Shown here in pieces: positions 1 through 8,813 of a stretch of 64,000 nt of DNA (position 1 is its first letter; every line of letters starts with the position of its first letter). The position numbers were made by a program, and so were the translations under genes. The notes under the pieces were generated by a model. It saw only the letters and a program-made list of their open reading frames with translations, had not been told where the DNA came from and searched no databases. The stretch covers positions 806,001 to 870,000 of the forward strand of contig REGP01000001.1 of NCBI GenBank assembly GCA_004134995.1, given 5' to 3'. The stretch is from Oxalobacteraceae bacterium CAVE-383. GTDB lineage: Bacteria > Pseudomonadota > Gammaproteobacteria > Burkholderiales > Burkholderiaceae_D.

Positions 1-24
1 GTGCGCGTTCAAGAATACGCTAAT

Positions 25-1452
25 TTAATCCGATTCGCGCAGGAAACGCATCTTGAAACTCTTGCCTTTGATATTGCTGTTGCTCAGTTTGCGGGCCGCA
101 TCGCGCGCGATATGGCGCTCCAGCGCGACATAAGTCACGAATTCGGATACGTTGATCTTGCCGACTTGCTCCTTGCGCAAGCCGACATCGGCGGTCAGGG
201 CGCCCAGCAGATCGCCGGGACGCAGCTTGTCCTTTTTGCCGCCCATGATGCACAGGGTGACCATCGGCGCCTGCAGGGCGCCATCGCCAGTTTCGGCTTC
301 CGCCGCATCCGGTGCATCGAGCGCATCCAGTTCGTACCACGCCACGGGGCCGTTCTGATACTGCTCGATCAGCTTGACCCATTTCTTTTCGCCCGGCGTG
401 CACAGGTTCAGCGCCAGTCCGGCGGCGCTGCCGCGCCCGGTGCGGCCGATGCGATGGATATGGACCTCGGTATCCTTGGAGACGTCGACGTTGATCACGG
501 TGCCCAGCGTCTGGATGTCCAGGCCGCGCGCGGCGACATCGGTGGCCACCAGCACCGAGCAGCTCTGGTTGACGAACTGGATCAGGATTTCGTCGCGTTC
601 GCGCTGTTCGAGTTCACCGTACAGCGCCAGCGCGCTGAAGCCTTGCGCGCGCAATTCGGCGGCCAGTTCGCGGCAATGAATCTTGGTGTTGCAGAAAGCC
701 AGCGCCGATACCGGGCGATAGTGGCGCAGCAGGCGCGCCACGGCCTGGTTGCGCTGTTCGGGCGCGACCGCGTAGAAACGCTGTTCGATGCGGCCCGCGT
801 CGTGTTGCGCCTCGACCTTGATTTCGACCGGATCGCGCAGGAAGGCGCCGCCGACCTTGCGGATATCGTCCGGATAGGTCGCCGAAAACAGCAGCGTCTG
901 GCGGCGTTCGGGACAGGCCTTGGCGATGCTGGCCATTTCGTCCTGGAAGCCCATGTCGGTCATGCGGTCGGCTTCATCCAGAACCAGGGTCTGCACGGTG
1001 GATAGCTTGATGCTGCCGCGGCCGATGTGATCCAGGATCCGGCCGGGGGTGCCGACCACGATATGCGCGCCATGCTCCAGCGATCCGATCTGCGGCCCCA
1101 TGGGCGAGCCGCCGGTCAGCGTCAAAATCTTGATGTTTTCGGTAAAACGGGCCAGCCGGCGCAATTCCTGCGCCACCTGGTCGGCCAGTTCGCGCGTGGG
1201 GCAAAGCACCAGCCCCTGGATGGCGAACCAGGCGGGATTGAGCTTGTGCAGGATGCCGATGCCGAACGCCGCGGTTTTACCGCTGCCGGTCTTGGCCTGC
1301 GCGATCACGTCGCGCCGCTCCAGGATGGCGGGCAGGCTGCGGGCCTGGATAGGCGTCATGTCGCGATAGCCCAATTGGTCGAGATTGGCCAGCATGGAGG
1401 GCGACAAGGGGAGGTTGGAGAAGGCTGTGGCTGTGGCGGCGGTATCTTGCAT
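25..1452 (-). CDS. dbpA: ATP-dependent RNA helicase DbpA
   Basis: A DEAD-box helicase of 475 residues that probably remodels 23S rRNA during 50S subunit assembly in the cytoplasm. Visible motifs are a Q-motif-like TPIQ near residue 33, the Walker A AKTGSGKT at 53-60, DEAD at 159-162, SAT near 190 and HRIGRTGR near 330. The C-terminal ~75 residues form the DbpA RNA-binding domain, ending in KGKSFKMRFL, which separates DbpA from RhlE and SrmB. The ATG at 1452 lacks a clear Shine-Dalgarno sequence. It is complete: the TAA lies at 25-27. It is transcribed alone; the gene upstream ends 76 nt away on the same strand. Confidence 0.93.
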   Translation of the reverse strand: MQDTAATATAFSNLPLSPSMLANLDQLGYRDMTPIQARSLPAILERRDVIAQAKTGSGKTAAFGIGILHKLNPAWFAIQGLVLCPTRELADQVAQELRRLARFTENIKILTLTGGSPMGPQIGSLEHGAHIVVGTPGRILDHIGRGSIKLSTVQTLVLDEADRMTDMGFQDEMASIAKACPERRQTLLFSATYPDDIRKVGGAFLRDPVEIKVEAQHDAGRIEQRFYAVAPEQRNQAVARLLRHYRPVSALAFCNTKIHCRELAAELRAQGFSALALYGELEQRERDEILIQFVNQSCSVLVATDVAARGLDIQTLGTVINVDVSKDTEVHIHRIGRTGRGSAAGLALNLCTPGEKKWVKLIEQYQNGPVAWYELDALDAPDAAEAETGDGALQAPMVTLCIMGGKKDKLRPGDLLGALTADVGLRKEQVGKINVSEFVTYVALERHIARDAARKLSNSNIKGKSFKMRFLRESD

Positions 1453-1528
1453 GAAAGGAAAAAAGGCAGAGGCGGGATCGAAGTGTAGCAGACACCCGCC
1501 TCCCGGCTCTCTTGATTGCGTGCTTCCG

Positions 1529-2392
1529 TCAGCTGTTGACGACCTCGCCGCCGTTGGGATGCAGTACCTGGCCGCTCATGTAGGAAGCGCCGTCGCTGGC
1601 CAGGAATACATAGGCCGGCGCCACCTCATTGGGCTGGCCGGGCCGTTGCATCGGCACGTTGCTCCCGAAATGCGCGACTTGTTCTTCCGTGAAAGTAGCC
1701 GGAATCAGCGGCGTCCAGATCGGACCGGGGGCCACGGCATTCACGTGGATTTCATCTTTGACAAGTTGCTGCGCCAGGGAGCGGGTGAACGCCACGATGG
1801 CGCCCTTGGTCGCCGAATAATCGAGCAATTGCGGACTGCCTTTGTAGGCCGTCACCGATGCCGTGTTGATGATCCTGGCGCCGGCCACAAGATAAGGCAA
1901 TGCCGCCTTGACCATGAAAAACATCGAAAAAATATTGGTGCGGAAGGTCTTTTCCAATTGCGCTTCGGTCAATTTCTCGATGCTGGGGCAGGGCTGCTGC
2001 CAGCCGGCATTGTTGACCAGGATATCCAGTTTGCCGAAAGCCGCGATGGCGGACGCGACCGCCTGCTTGCAAAACGCTTCCGAACCGACATCGCCGGCGA
2101 GCAAGCGGCATTCGCCGCCGGTTTCCGCCAGCAGGCGCGCGGTTTCCTGCGCATCCTCGTGCTCATCCAGATAGACGATGAAGACCTTCGCGCCTTCCAC
2201 CGCATAGGCCTGCGCCACCGCGCGGCCGATGCCGCTGTCGCCGCCGGTGATCAGCGCGACCTTGTTTTCCAGCTTGCGGCGTCCCTGGGCCGGAGAAGGC
2301 CGCGGTTCGCTGATCGGTTGCGGTTGCATCGCCGCCTCGCTGCCGGGCTGCCGCGCCTGGTGCTGCGGGGGTAAAGTCATGGTATCCGACAT
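1529..2392 (-). CDS. SDR family oxidoreductase (YghA/GsiB-type)
   Basis: A 287-residue NAD(P)-dependent short-chain dehydrogenase with a ~40-residue hydrophilic, Pro/Gln-rich N-terminal extension, as in the YghA-like and general-stress SDRs. The cofactor loop TGGDSGIG is at 49-56, NNAG at 127-130, and the catalytic Ser179, Tyr192 and Lys196 (YSATK) are all present. The ATG at 2392 is chosen because AAGGAG lies just upstream; the open frame continues to 2572, but that part has no protein-like character. The substrate cannot be told from sequence; stress-linked aldehyde or alcohol metabolism is usual for this subgroup. Confidence 0.88.
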   Translation of the reverse strand: MSDTMTLPPQHQARQPGSEAAMQPQPISEPRPSPAQGRRKLENKVALITGGDSGIGRAVAQAYAVEGAKVFIVYLDEHEDAQETARLLAETGGECRLLAGDVGSEAFCKQAVASAIAAFGKLDILVNNAGWQQPCPSIEKLTEAQLEKTFRTNIFSMFFMVKAALPYLVAGARIINTASVTAYKGSPQLLDYSATKGAIVAFTRSLAQQLVKDEIHVNAVAPGPIWTPLIPATFTEEQVAHFGSNVPMQRPGQPNEVAPAYVFLASDGASYMSGQVLHPNGGEVVNS

Positions 2393-2640
2393 GGCGTTCT
2401 CCTTGCTGATTCCGGACTGATTTCTGGTTGATCCTGGTTGATTCCTGGTCGATTCGCACACGATCATGCTAGACCCGGACAGTTGAAGGCGATGCCGGAC
2501 AAGCAACGAAAGCAATGTGGGTGAATTCTGTCGGCGCTCCAATCGCGCCCGCCGGCCTTCCATTGGCCGCAATCGGCAGCCTTATGTTAGGATGCAGACC
2601 TCTCGGCAGAGGTGCCGCAACCACCCATTCAGGAGTGAAA

Positions 2641-2967
2641 ATGAGCGATCGCAGAATTTTTTTGAAGAACCTGACCAATATGGCCATCGTTTCGGCCGCA
2701 GCGGTGACGGCCGGCATGCCGGTCCTGGCCCGCGCCGACATGCCGCTGGTTTCCGACACCGATCCGCAAGCCAAGGCCATGGGTTATGTCAGCGATACCA
2801 GCAAAGCGGATCAGAAGAAATTTCCGAAACATACCGTCGCGCAGAAATGCAATAACTGCCAATTATTCCAAGGCAAGGAAGGCGATGCGCAGGGGCCATG
2901 TCCGCTGTTCGCCGGCAAGGCCGTCGCCGGCAACGGCTGGTGCAGTGCCTACATGAAGAAAGCGTAA
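2641..2967 (+). CDS. High-potential iron-sulfur protein (HiPIP)
   Basis: A 108-residue periplasmic electron carrier with one [4Fe-4S] cluster. The ligands are Cys70, Cys73, Cys87 and Cys101 (C-x2-C-x13-C-x13-C), the HiPIP pattern. An N-terminal twin-arginine-like signal (RR at 4-5, then FLKN and a hydrophobic stretch to ARA near 32) fits Tat export of a folded cluster protein. The ATG at 2641 follows AGGAGTGAAA. Monocistronic, with a strong terminator 85 nt after the stop. In betaproteobacteria HiPIPs carry electrons from quinol-oxidising complexes or dehydrogenases; the partner here is not evident. Confidence 0.93.
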   Translation: MSDRRIFLKNLTNMAIVSAAAVTAGMPVLARADMPLVSDTDPQAKAMGYVSDTSKADQKKFPKHTVAQKCNNCQLFQGKEGDAQGPCPLFAGKAVAGNGWCSAYMKKA

Positions 2968-3051
2968 GGAAACCGAAGCCGTTGCGCCGGATCCTGAAGC
3001 ATGGATCAAGGCGTAAATAATAGGCAATAAGGGCTGCAGCAGCCCGATTTG

Positions 3052-3095
3052 AACGCCGTCCGTTGGCCGCCAGGCAAACGGACGGCGTTTTGCAT
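3052..3095 (+). terminator. Rho-independent-type terminator after HiPIP
   Basis: A perfect 13-bp inverted repeat (AACGCCGTCCGTT at 3052-3064 and its complement at 3077-3089) encloses a 12-nt loop and runs into GTTTTGC. It is the only strong hairpin between the HiPIP gene and cfa. Confidence 0.8.
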
Positions 3096-3349
3096 TTGTA
3101 GGCGTCATCAGCAGGAATTTTTAAATTGGCATATATTTCAGCCACCGTAGCGGGATTGCATCGGGAGGCGCGAATGTCAGGTTCGGCCGCCGGATATTTT
3201 TCGGATAGCCTCGGCACTAATCGCCGCCGTTGCTGTCCGATGCCTGATGCCAGAGCGATTGCGGTCACTGGTGCGCCATTGTCGGCTTTTCTCCGATACC
3301 GCATTTGAATTGCCCGGGCGCTTGATCGATCAAGTTAAAGGAGACAATT
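3096..3349. other. Intergenic region upstream of cfa
   Basis: About 250 nt without a credible gene; short frames here have no family character. The only structure I see is a palindrome just upstream of the cfa ribosome binding site, listed separately. Confidence 0.6.
3321..3334. promoter_or_regulatory. Perfect 14-bp palindrome before cfa
   Basis: CTTGATCGATCAAG is a perfect palindrome ending 4 nt before the AAAGGAG ribosome binding site of cfa. It could be an operator or a small hairpin that limits initiation; no regulator can be assigned. Confidence 0.4.
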
Positions 3350-4588
3350 TTGCTTAACCAAGCTATTGACGCTGGACTTCGTCGTTGGGTCGACAACATC
3401 AAGCAACAGGCCGATTTGCCGGTGCGGCTGGTGCTGTGGAACGGCAGTCAGATCGATCTCGGCGCATTCAGCAAGCCCGAGGTAACGCTGGAAGTGAAAA
3501 GTCCCTCCGCGCTGCCGCTGCTGGTATCGCCCAGCCTGGAAAGCCTGGGCGAAGCCTATATCCAGGAAAAAATCGACATCTGCGGCAAACTGGCCGATAT
3601 CATCAGCACCAGTTACCGCATGGCCGAGCTGTCGGCGCGCAAGACCGGCCCCGGCGCCTGGCGCAAACTCTCCGACATGACCAAGCGCTTCAAGCATACC
3701 AAGGCCGAAGACAAGGAAGCGATTCAATACCATTACGACGTTTCCAACGATTTCTACAAACTCTGGCTGGACCCGAACATGGTCTATTCCTGCGCCTATT
3801 TCGAAAACGGCGACGAGGACCTGGAGACCGCGCAGAACAAGAAAATCGACCATATCCTGACCAAAATCCGGTTGCAGCCCGGCCAGACCCTGCTCGACAT
3901 CGGCTGCGGCTGGGGTGCGCTGGTGATCCGCGCGGCCAGCAAGTTCGGCGCACGCTGCGTCGGCATTACCTTGTCCCAGAACCAGCACGACCTGGCGGTG
4001 GAGCGCGTACGCGCGGCCGGCCTGGAAGGGCAGATTGAAATCAGGCTGCAGGACTATCGCGACGTCAAGGGCACGTTCGACCGCATCACCAGCGTCGGCA
4101 TGTTCGAGCATGTCGGCCGCAATAATCTGACCGCTTACTTCTCGCGCGTCAACGAGCTGCTGGCCGAGGACGGGGTCGCCATGAACCACGGCATTACCTC
4201 GACCGATCCGGACAGCCGCGATTCGCCCATGGGCGGCGGCGATTTCATCGACCGCTACGTGTTTCCGCAAGGGGAACTGCCGCATATTTCGCTGGCGCTC
4301 AATGCATTGCAGCAAGGCGGACTGGAAGCGCTGGATGTGGAAAACCTGCGCCGGCATTACGCCCGCACGCTGGAAATCTGGGCTGCCAGCTATGAGAAAT
4401 ACAGCGAGCAGATCCGTGAAATGGTCGGCGAGAAGCGCTATCGCATCTGGCGCGTTTACCTGGCCGGCTGCGCGCATGCGTTCGAAGTCGACGACGTGGC
4501 GATCTATCAGATCGTCTGCCAGAAGGCCGGCCGCGACGCCGGGGCGATTCCCTGGTCGCGCCGCTATATCTACGACGCCGGAAAATAG
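3350..4588 (+). CDS. cfa: Cyclopropane-fatty-acyl-phospholipid synthase
   Basis: A 412-residue SAM-dependent methyltransferase that adds a methylene bridge across the double bond of unsaturated acyl chains in membrane phospholipids, usually in stationary phase or acid stress. The SAM motif LLDIGCGWGA is at 181-190, preceded by the family-typical QYHYDVSNDFYKLWLDP (126-142) and followed by GMFEHVGRNN. The N-terminal lipid-binding domain is complete. The start is TTG, with an excellent AAAGGAG 7 nt upstream and no nearby ATG that preserves the N-terminal domain. Confidence 0.93.
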   Translation: MLNQAIDAGLRRWVDNIKQQADLPVRLVLWNGSQIDLGAFSKPEVTLEVKSPSALPLLVSPSLESLGEAYIQEKIDICGKLADIISTSYRMAELSARKTGPGAWRKLSDMTKRFKHTKAEDKEAIQYHYDVSNDFYKLWLDPNMVYSCAYFENGDEDLETAQNKKIDHILTKIRLQPGQTLLDIGCGWGALVIRAASKFGARCVGITLSQNQHDLAVERVRAAGLEGQIEIRLQDYRDVKGTFDRITSVGMFEHVGRNNLTAYFSRVNELLAEDGVAMNHGITSTDPDSRDSPMGGGDFIDRYVFPQGELPHISLALNALQQGGLEALDVENLRRHYARTLEIWAASYEKYSEQIREMVGEKRYRIWRVYLAGCAHAFEVDDVAIYQIVCQKAGRDAGAIPWSRRYIYDAGK

Positions 4589-4620
4589 TTTGCTATATTG
4601 GGCCTAGCCCACGGAAAAAC

Positions 4621-4659
4621 GGAAAGCGCGTGCGAAGCCGGACTTCGCGCGCGCTTTCC
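4621..4659 (+). terminator. Strong hairpin after cfa
   Basis: Two 17-nt arms (4621-4637 and 4643-4659) pair almost perfectly around the 5-nt loop CCGGA, with one T-G wobble. No T run follows, so it may stabilise the mRNA 3' end rather than terminate alone. Confidence 0.55.
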
Positions 4660-4733
4660 CGCATTTGCGCGGGAATGATAGAGCGGATAAAAAACATTAA
4701 AAATCAAAACATAAAAATCAACGAGGAGACAGC

Positions 4734-5774
4734 ATGGCGGACATCGATTACAAGCGGCGCAAACTATTGGGCACGGCCGCGGCGGCGGGCGGCATATCGG
4801 CTATCGGCGGTTTGGGGATGGGCCTGGGTGCGCCGGCGCGGGCGCAAGCCGCCGGCCTGACGCCGTTCAAGGTCGGCCTGTCGGCGCTGGCCAATACCTG
4901 CCTGGCGATCTGGATGGCGGACGAGGCCGGCTTCTACAAGGCGCAGGGACTGGACCTGAGCCTGCAGAAAATGGCAGGCGGGGCGCAATCGGGGCCGGAA
5001 CTCAAATCCGGCAATATCCAGGTCATGCACATCGGCTCGTCGTCGGTGGTGCGCGCCAATGCCGGCGGTTACGATCTGCGCACCGTGGCCTCGCTGCGCA
5101 ATACCCTGAGTTTCACCCTGTTCGCCAAGGCCGGCGTGAAAACCCCGGCCGATCTGAAAGGCGGCGCCATCGGCATCAGCACCTTCGGTTCGGAAAGCGA
5201 CGCCACGCTCGGCATGGTGCTGGCTAAGGTCGGCCTGAGCCGGCAGGACGTCACCGTCAAGGAACTCGGCATCGATCCGAACCGGCTGGCGGCGCTGGAA
5301 GCCGGCACGATTACCGCCACCATGCTCAATGAACCGTCGCGCAGCCACGCCCTGGCGATGGGCCTGAATCCGATCGTCGATCCGCTGGCCGACCATACGC
5401 CCTGGGTATTTACCGGACTGGTGGCGGACGAGGCCTATCTGAAAAGCCACCGCGCCCTGTTGACCGCTTTCCTGAAGGCGACGCTGGAAGGCAACTACCT
5501 CTCGCTGAGCGATCCCGCGCGCGGCAAGGCGGTGCTGGCGAAACAATTGAATTTGAGCGATGCGAAAATCATCGATCTGGCCTATGACGATTTCAGGAAG
5601 CTCTCGCCGGCCGATATCGAGGTCAGCCGCGCCGGCACCGAAAACATCATCGCCCAGGTCGCCAAGGGCAACGCCAGCCGCAATCCCGACGACTATATCG
5701 ATACCAGCCTGATGCAATCGATCCACGACGAAGGGTATATCGACGCTTTGCGCAAAAAGTACAAATTTGCCTGA
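4734..5774 (+). CDS. Tat-exported ABC substrate-binding protein (NMT1/SsuA-like)
   Basis: A 346-residue periplasmic binding protein of the NMT1/THI5-SsuA-TauA superfamily. The N-terminus has a twin-arginine signal (KRRKLLG at 7-13, Ala/Gly-rich stretch, ARAQA cleavage near 39). The mature part has the usual two-lobe pattern (WMADEAGFYKAQGLDL, then AALEAGTITATML). It stands alone: no permease or ATPase is directly adjacent, though a full importer of the same superfamily starts ~1.1 kb downstream. The ATG at 4734 follows an ACGAGGAGA ribosome binding site. The ligand (alkylsulfonate, nitrate, pyrimidine-like, aromatic) cannot be read from sequence. Confidence 0.85.
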   Translation: MADIDYKRRKLLGTAAAAGGISAIGGLGMGLGAPARAQAAGLTPFKVGLSALANTCLAIWMADEAGFYKAQGLDLSLQKMAGGAQSGPELKSGNIQVMHIGSSSVVRANAGGYDLRTVASLRNTLSFTLFAKAGVKTPADLKGGAIGISTFGSESDATLGMVLAKVGLSRQDVTVKELGIDPNRLAALEAGTITATMLNEPSRSHALAMGLNPIVDPLADHTPWVFTGLVADEAYLKSHRALLTAFLKATLEGNYLSLSDPARGKAVLAKQLNLSDAKIIDLAYDDFRKLSPADIEVSRAGTENIIAQVAKGNASRNPDDYIDTSLMQSIHDEGYIDALRKKYKFA

Positions 5775-5806
5775 TCCGGCAATCCGGCGGTAAGGCTTCC
5801 TAGAGA

Positions 5807-5934
5807 GAGGCTGCCGGCAAATGCGGCGTGGCGGGGTGTTGTGCGAAGTGAGGTAAAGGAGGAGACGGCCGGAGGCCGGCGGGGGACACGAACGCAGTAC
5901 AACGCCCCGCCGCGCCGCATTTGCCGGCAGTCTC
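5807..5934. repeat. Hairpin repeat element, copy 1
   Basis: Arms at 5807-5842 and 5899-5934 pair over 36 nt; the only three non-Watson-Crick positions are G-U wobbles. They enclose a 56-nt core (GTGAGGTAAAGG...GACACGAACG). The core matches copy 2 at 20968-21099, while the arms differ in sequence. The element fills the gap between the binding-protein gene and the convergent pirin gene and touches the pirin stop codon. Confidence 0.75.
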
Positions 5935-6806
5935 TAAGCCGGTAACGGGATGAATTCGTCGTGGTCCAGATCCGGCAGTTTCATCCGGCCGGCGCGCCAG
6001 TCGGCCTTGGCTTGTTCGATGCGTTGTTTCGACGACGAGACGAAATTCCAGTCGATAAAGCGTTCGCCGATCGGATCGCCGCCCAGCAGCATGACCACCG
6101 ACGGCGTCAGCGCCTTGACCGCGGCCGGCTGCTTCGCGGCAAACACCAGCATGCGGCCGGCGTCGAAGGCCTGGTGTTCGGCCTCGACCGATCCGCTCAC
6201 GACATAGGCGGCGCGCTCGGCGTAATTGGCCGGCAATTGGACCACGGCGCCCGGCTGCAGCACGCAATGGGTGTAAAACAGCGGCGAATGAATCACCACC
6301 GCCGGCTTGACCCCGAAGGCCTCGCCCGCGATGACCCGGCTCCAGACGCCGTCTTCCTCGACCACCGGCAATTCATCCAGCCCGTAATTGACGAAAGACG
6401 GCGCGATTTCCTCCTGCCCGTCGGGCAGCGCAACCCAGCTTTGCAGCCCGTGCATGCGCGCGCCGTCGCCGCTCAACCTGGCTTTTTCGAAGCGTTCGGA
6501 ATGGCTGATGCCGCTGCCGGCCGTCATCCAGTTCATCTCGCCGGGCCTGATCGCCTGTTCCGAGCCGACGCTGTCGCGGTGCATGATCTCGCCTTCCAGC
6601 AGATAGGTCACGGTGGACAGGCCGATATGCGGATGCGGCCGGACGTCGGCGTCGCGCGCCGATTCGCGGTTCAGGGTCAGCGGGCCCATGTGGTCGAAGA
6701 AAATGAATGGGCCGACCATGCGGCGCTTGGCGTAAGGCAGCACGCGGCCGACTTCCATGGCGCCGCCCAGGCTGCGGCGGCGTTGCTCGATGACATCTTC
6801 CAGCAT
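5934..6806 (-). CDS. Pirin family protein
   Basis: A 290-residue bicupin. The metal ligands of the N-terminal cupin are visible as His58, His60, His102 and Glu104 (RPHPHIGL and SHSE). Pirins of this type bind Fe(II) and may act as quercetin 2,3-dioxygenases or redox-sensing cofactors; no activity can be assigned here. The ATG at 6806 is preferred because GGGAG sits 8 nt upstream; the frame extends to 6917 but that part reads as leader sequence. It is divergent from the ABC importer operon, with 139 nt between start codons. Confidence 0.88.
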   Translation of the reverse strand: MLEDVIEQRRRSLGGAMEVGRVLPYAKRRMVGPFIFFDHMGPLTLNRESARDADVRPHPHIGLSTVTYLLEGEIMHRDSVGSEQAIRPGEMNWMTAGSGISHSERFEKARLSGDGARMHGLQSWVALPDGQEEIAPSFVNYGLDELPVVEEDGVWSRVIAGEAFGVKPAVVIHSPLFYTHCVLQPGAVVQLPANYAERAAYVVSGSVEAEHQAFDAGRMLVFAAKQPAAVKALTPSVVMLLGGDPIGERFIDWNFVSSSKQRIEQAKADWRAGRMKLPDLDHDEFIPLPA

Positions 6807-6945
6807 GATGGGACTCCCGTTGGGTTGGATTTGCGCATATTGCCACATTTGCCGCAAGTTCTCGCCATGCAATGTAGTATTCGGTTTGAGTATAGAAACA
6901 AGCATGGAAACAAGCACCGCAATAAATTTGAATCAGGTTGAAAAA

Positions 6946-7938
6946 ATGAAGAAAATCGCTACGCTTGCACGCCTGTCGATACTGCTGCTGACCGGTTTGT
7001 CGGGACTGCTGGCGGCATCCGCACCTGCGCCGGCAAGCGCCGACGAGATATCCGTCACCCAATGGGGCAACAGCCTGTACGGGCTGCCCTACGCGGTGGC
7101 GATGGAGCAGGGGCTGTTCAAGAAGGCCGGCGTCGACATCACCGGCATTCTGAGTTCGGGCGGCGGCGGCACCACGGTGCGCAATATCCTGGCCGGTTCC
7201 ACCCCGTACGGCGAGGTCGCGATCGCGGCGGCGCTGGCGGCGCAGCGGGAAGGGCTGGACGTGGTCATCGTCAATACCGGCACCCGCAGCGTGGCCGAAT
7301 CGTCGCTGGTCACCATGCCGGGATCGCCCATCAAGAGCGTGGCCGACCTGGCCGGCAGGAAAGTGGCGATTACCTCGCCCAAGAGCGTGTCCGAAATGCT
7401 GTTTCTGCTGGTGCTCAAGGACAAGGGCATCGATGCCGCGAAAATCACCCGCGTGGCCTCGGGCGGCTATCCGAACAGCCTGACCATGCTGGAGCAGGGC
7501 GCGGTCTCGGCGGCGGCGCTGATCGAACCGCTTTCGATCATCCGCAAGGACAAGTACCGCACCGTCTACAAGACCGGCGACATCCTCAAGCCGATGACCA
7601 CCTCGGTCGGCATCACCACCCGTAAATTCGCCGAGGAACAGCCGCAAAAACTGCGCGCCATCATCGCCGGCCGCAGGGCCGGGGTCGATGCCCTGTATGC
7701 CGATCCTGCGGCCGGCGCCAAGATACTCGAGCGCGATTTCAAACTGAGCCCGGCAGTCGCCAAGGAAGCGGTCGGCAATATGATCGCCGCGCATATGTGG
7801 AGCCGCGGCGAATTCAACCAGGCCGAACTGGACCGCATGATCGACGGCCTGCGCCTGATCGGCGAAGTCAAGGGCGACGTCGATTGGCATGCACTGGTGA
7901 ATGCCGGCTATCTGCCGGCCGATCTGAAAGGAAAATAG
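6946..7938 (+). CDS. ABC importer substrate-binding protein (NMT1-like)
   Basis: A 330-residue periplasmic binding protein with a Sec signal (KKIATLARLSILLLTGLSG, cleavage after ASA near 33). It has the NMT1/SsuA fold pattern: YAVAMEQGLFKKAGVDI, then KVAITSPKSVSEM. It is the first gene of a four-gene importer operon; its TAG overlaps the GTG of the ATPase gene by one base. The ATG at 6946 gives a clean signal peptide; an in-frame ATG at 6904 is possible but would lengthen the leader. Ligand unknown; the Gly/Ser-rich SSGGGGTT loop near 70 probably contacts it. Confidence 0.86.
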   Translation: MKKIATLARLSILLLTGLSGLLAASAPAPASADEISVTQWGNSLYGLPYAVAMEQGLFKKAGVDITGILSSGGGGTTVRNILAGSTPYGEVAIAAALAAQREGLDVVIVNTGTRSVAESSLVTMPGSPIKSVADLAGRKVAITSPKSVSEMLFLLVLKDKGIDAAKITRVASGGYPNSLTMLEQGAVSAAALIEPLSIIRKDKYRTVYKTGDILKPMTTSVGITTRKFAEEQPQKLRAIIAGRRAGVDALYADPAAGAKILERDFKLSPAVAKEAVGNMIAAHMWSRGEFNQAELDRMIDGLRLIGEVKGDVDWHALVNAGYLPADLKGK

Positions 7939-8813
7939 TGTCCGCTGTCGTGCATGCCCGTTTGCAACAAGTTACCCGCTATTTCCCCCAGCCCGGCCGC
8001 AAGGCCTTGCTGCATGCCCTGGGCCCGGTCGACCTGACCCTGAACCAGGGCGAATTCTTTTCCATTGTCGGTCCTTCCGGCTGCGGCAAGTCGACCCTGC
8101 TCGATCTGCTGGCCGGATTGTCCAAGCCGAGCTCCGGCAGCGTCGAATTCGAAGGCCGCGCTGTCGACGGCGTGCCGGACGGCATCGGCGTGGTGTTTCA
8201 GGAAGACGCGACCTTTCCCTGGCTGACCGTGCGCGAGAACATCGCCTTCGGCCTGCGCTGGAACGGCGTCGACGGCGCCGAAGTGCAGCGGCGCGTCGAT
8301 TACGCGATCGGCTTCATGGGCCTGCGCGATTTCGCCAAGGCCTATCCGTCGCAATTGTCGGGCGGCATGCGCCAGCGCGTCTGCATCGCGCGCACGCTGG
8401 TGACGCGGCCGCGCCTGATCCTGCTGGATGAACCGTTCGGCGCGCTGGATCAGCAGACGCGCCTGCTGATGGGCGACGAATTGCTGCGCCTGTGGCGCGA
8501 AACGTCGGCCACGGTATTGCTGATTACGCACGCGCTGGTGGAAGCGGCGATGTTGTCGGATCGCGTCGGGGTGATGTCGGCGCGGCCCGGCATGTTCATC
8601 GATTTTGTCGAAACCGGATGGGAGCGCGAGCGCGACAGCCGCGTGGTGTCGACGCCGCATTTCGGCGAAATCAACGCGCGCCTGTGGGACAAGCTGCGGA
8701 TCGAATCGATGAAATCGATGCCGGCCGCCGATGCCGGCATGGGCGCGGCCGGCAACAGCAATCCGGAGGCGCGTGCCCATGCCGCCGGCCACGTTCGCGG
8801 GAGCGGCAACTGA
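7938..8813 (+). CDS. ABC transporter ATP-binding protein (SsuB/TauB-like)
   Basis: A 291-residue cytoplasmic ATPase that energises the importer. Walker A GPSGCGKST, the Q-loop FQEDATFPWLTV, the signature LSGGMRQRV, Walker B LILLDEPFGALD and the switch His (ITHA) are all present. It starts at GTG 7938, overlapping the preceding stop, with AAAGGAAAA as ribosome binding site. A ~35-residue Ala/Gly-rich tail after the ATPase core is low complexity. The stop overlaps the next ATG by one base. Confidence 0.92.
   Translation: MSAVVHARLQQVTRYFPQPGRKALLHALGPVDLTLNQGEFFSIVGPSGCGKSTLLDLLAGLSKPSSGSVEFEGRAVDGVPDGIGVVFQEDATFPWLTVRENIAFGLRWNGVDGAEVQRRVDYAIGFMGLRDFAKAYPSQLSGGMRQRVCIARTLVTRPRLILLDEPFGALDQQTRLLMGDELLRLWRETSATVLLITHALVEAAMLSDRVGVMSARPGMFIDFVETGWERERDSRVVSTPHFGEINARLWDKLRIESMKSMPAADAGMGAAGNSNPEARAHAAGHVRGSGN

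Noticed and set aside
1-1005. Long plus-strand open frame opposite dbpA
   Set aside because: It has no family features and low-complexity His/Gln/Arg-rich composition, as expected for the antisense of a high-GC gene; dbpA is clear on the other strand.
5807-5934. Integron attC site
   Set aside because: No RYYYAAC/GTTRRRY ends, no cassette gene pattern and no integrase nearby; the G-U-only mismatches suit an RNA structure better.
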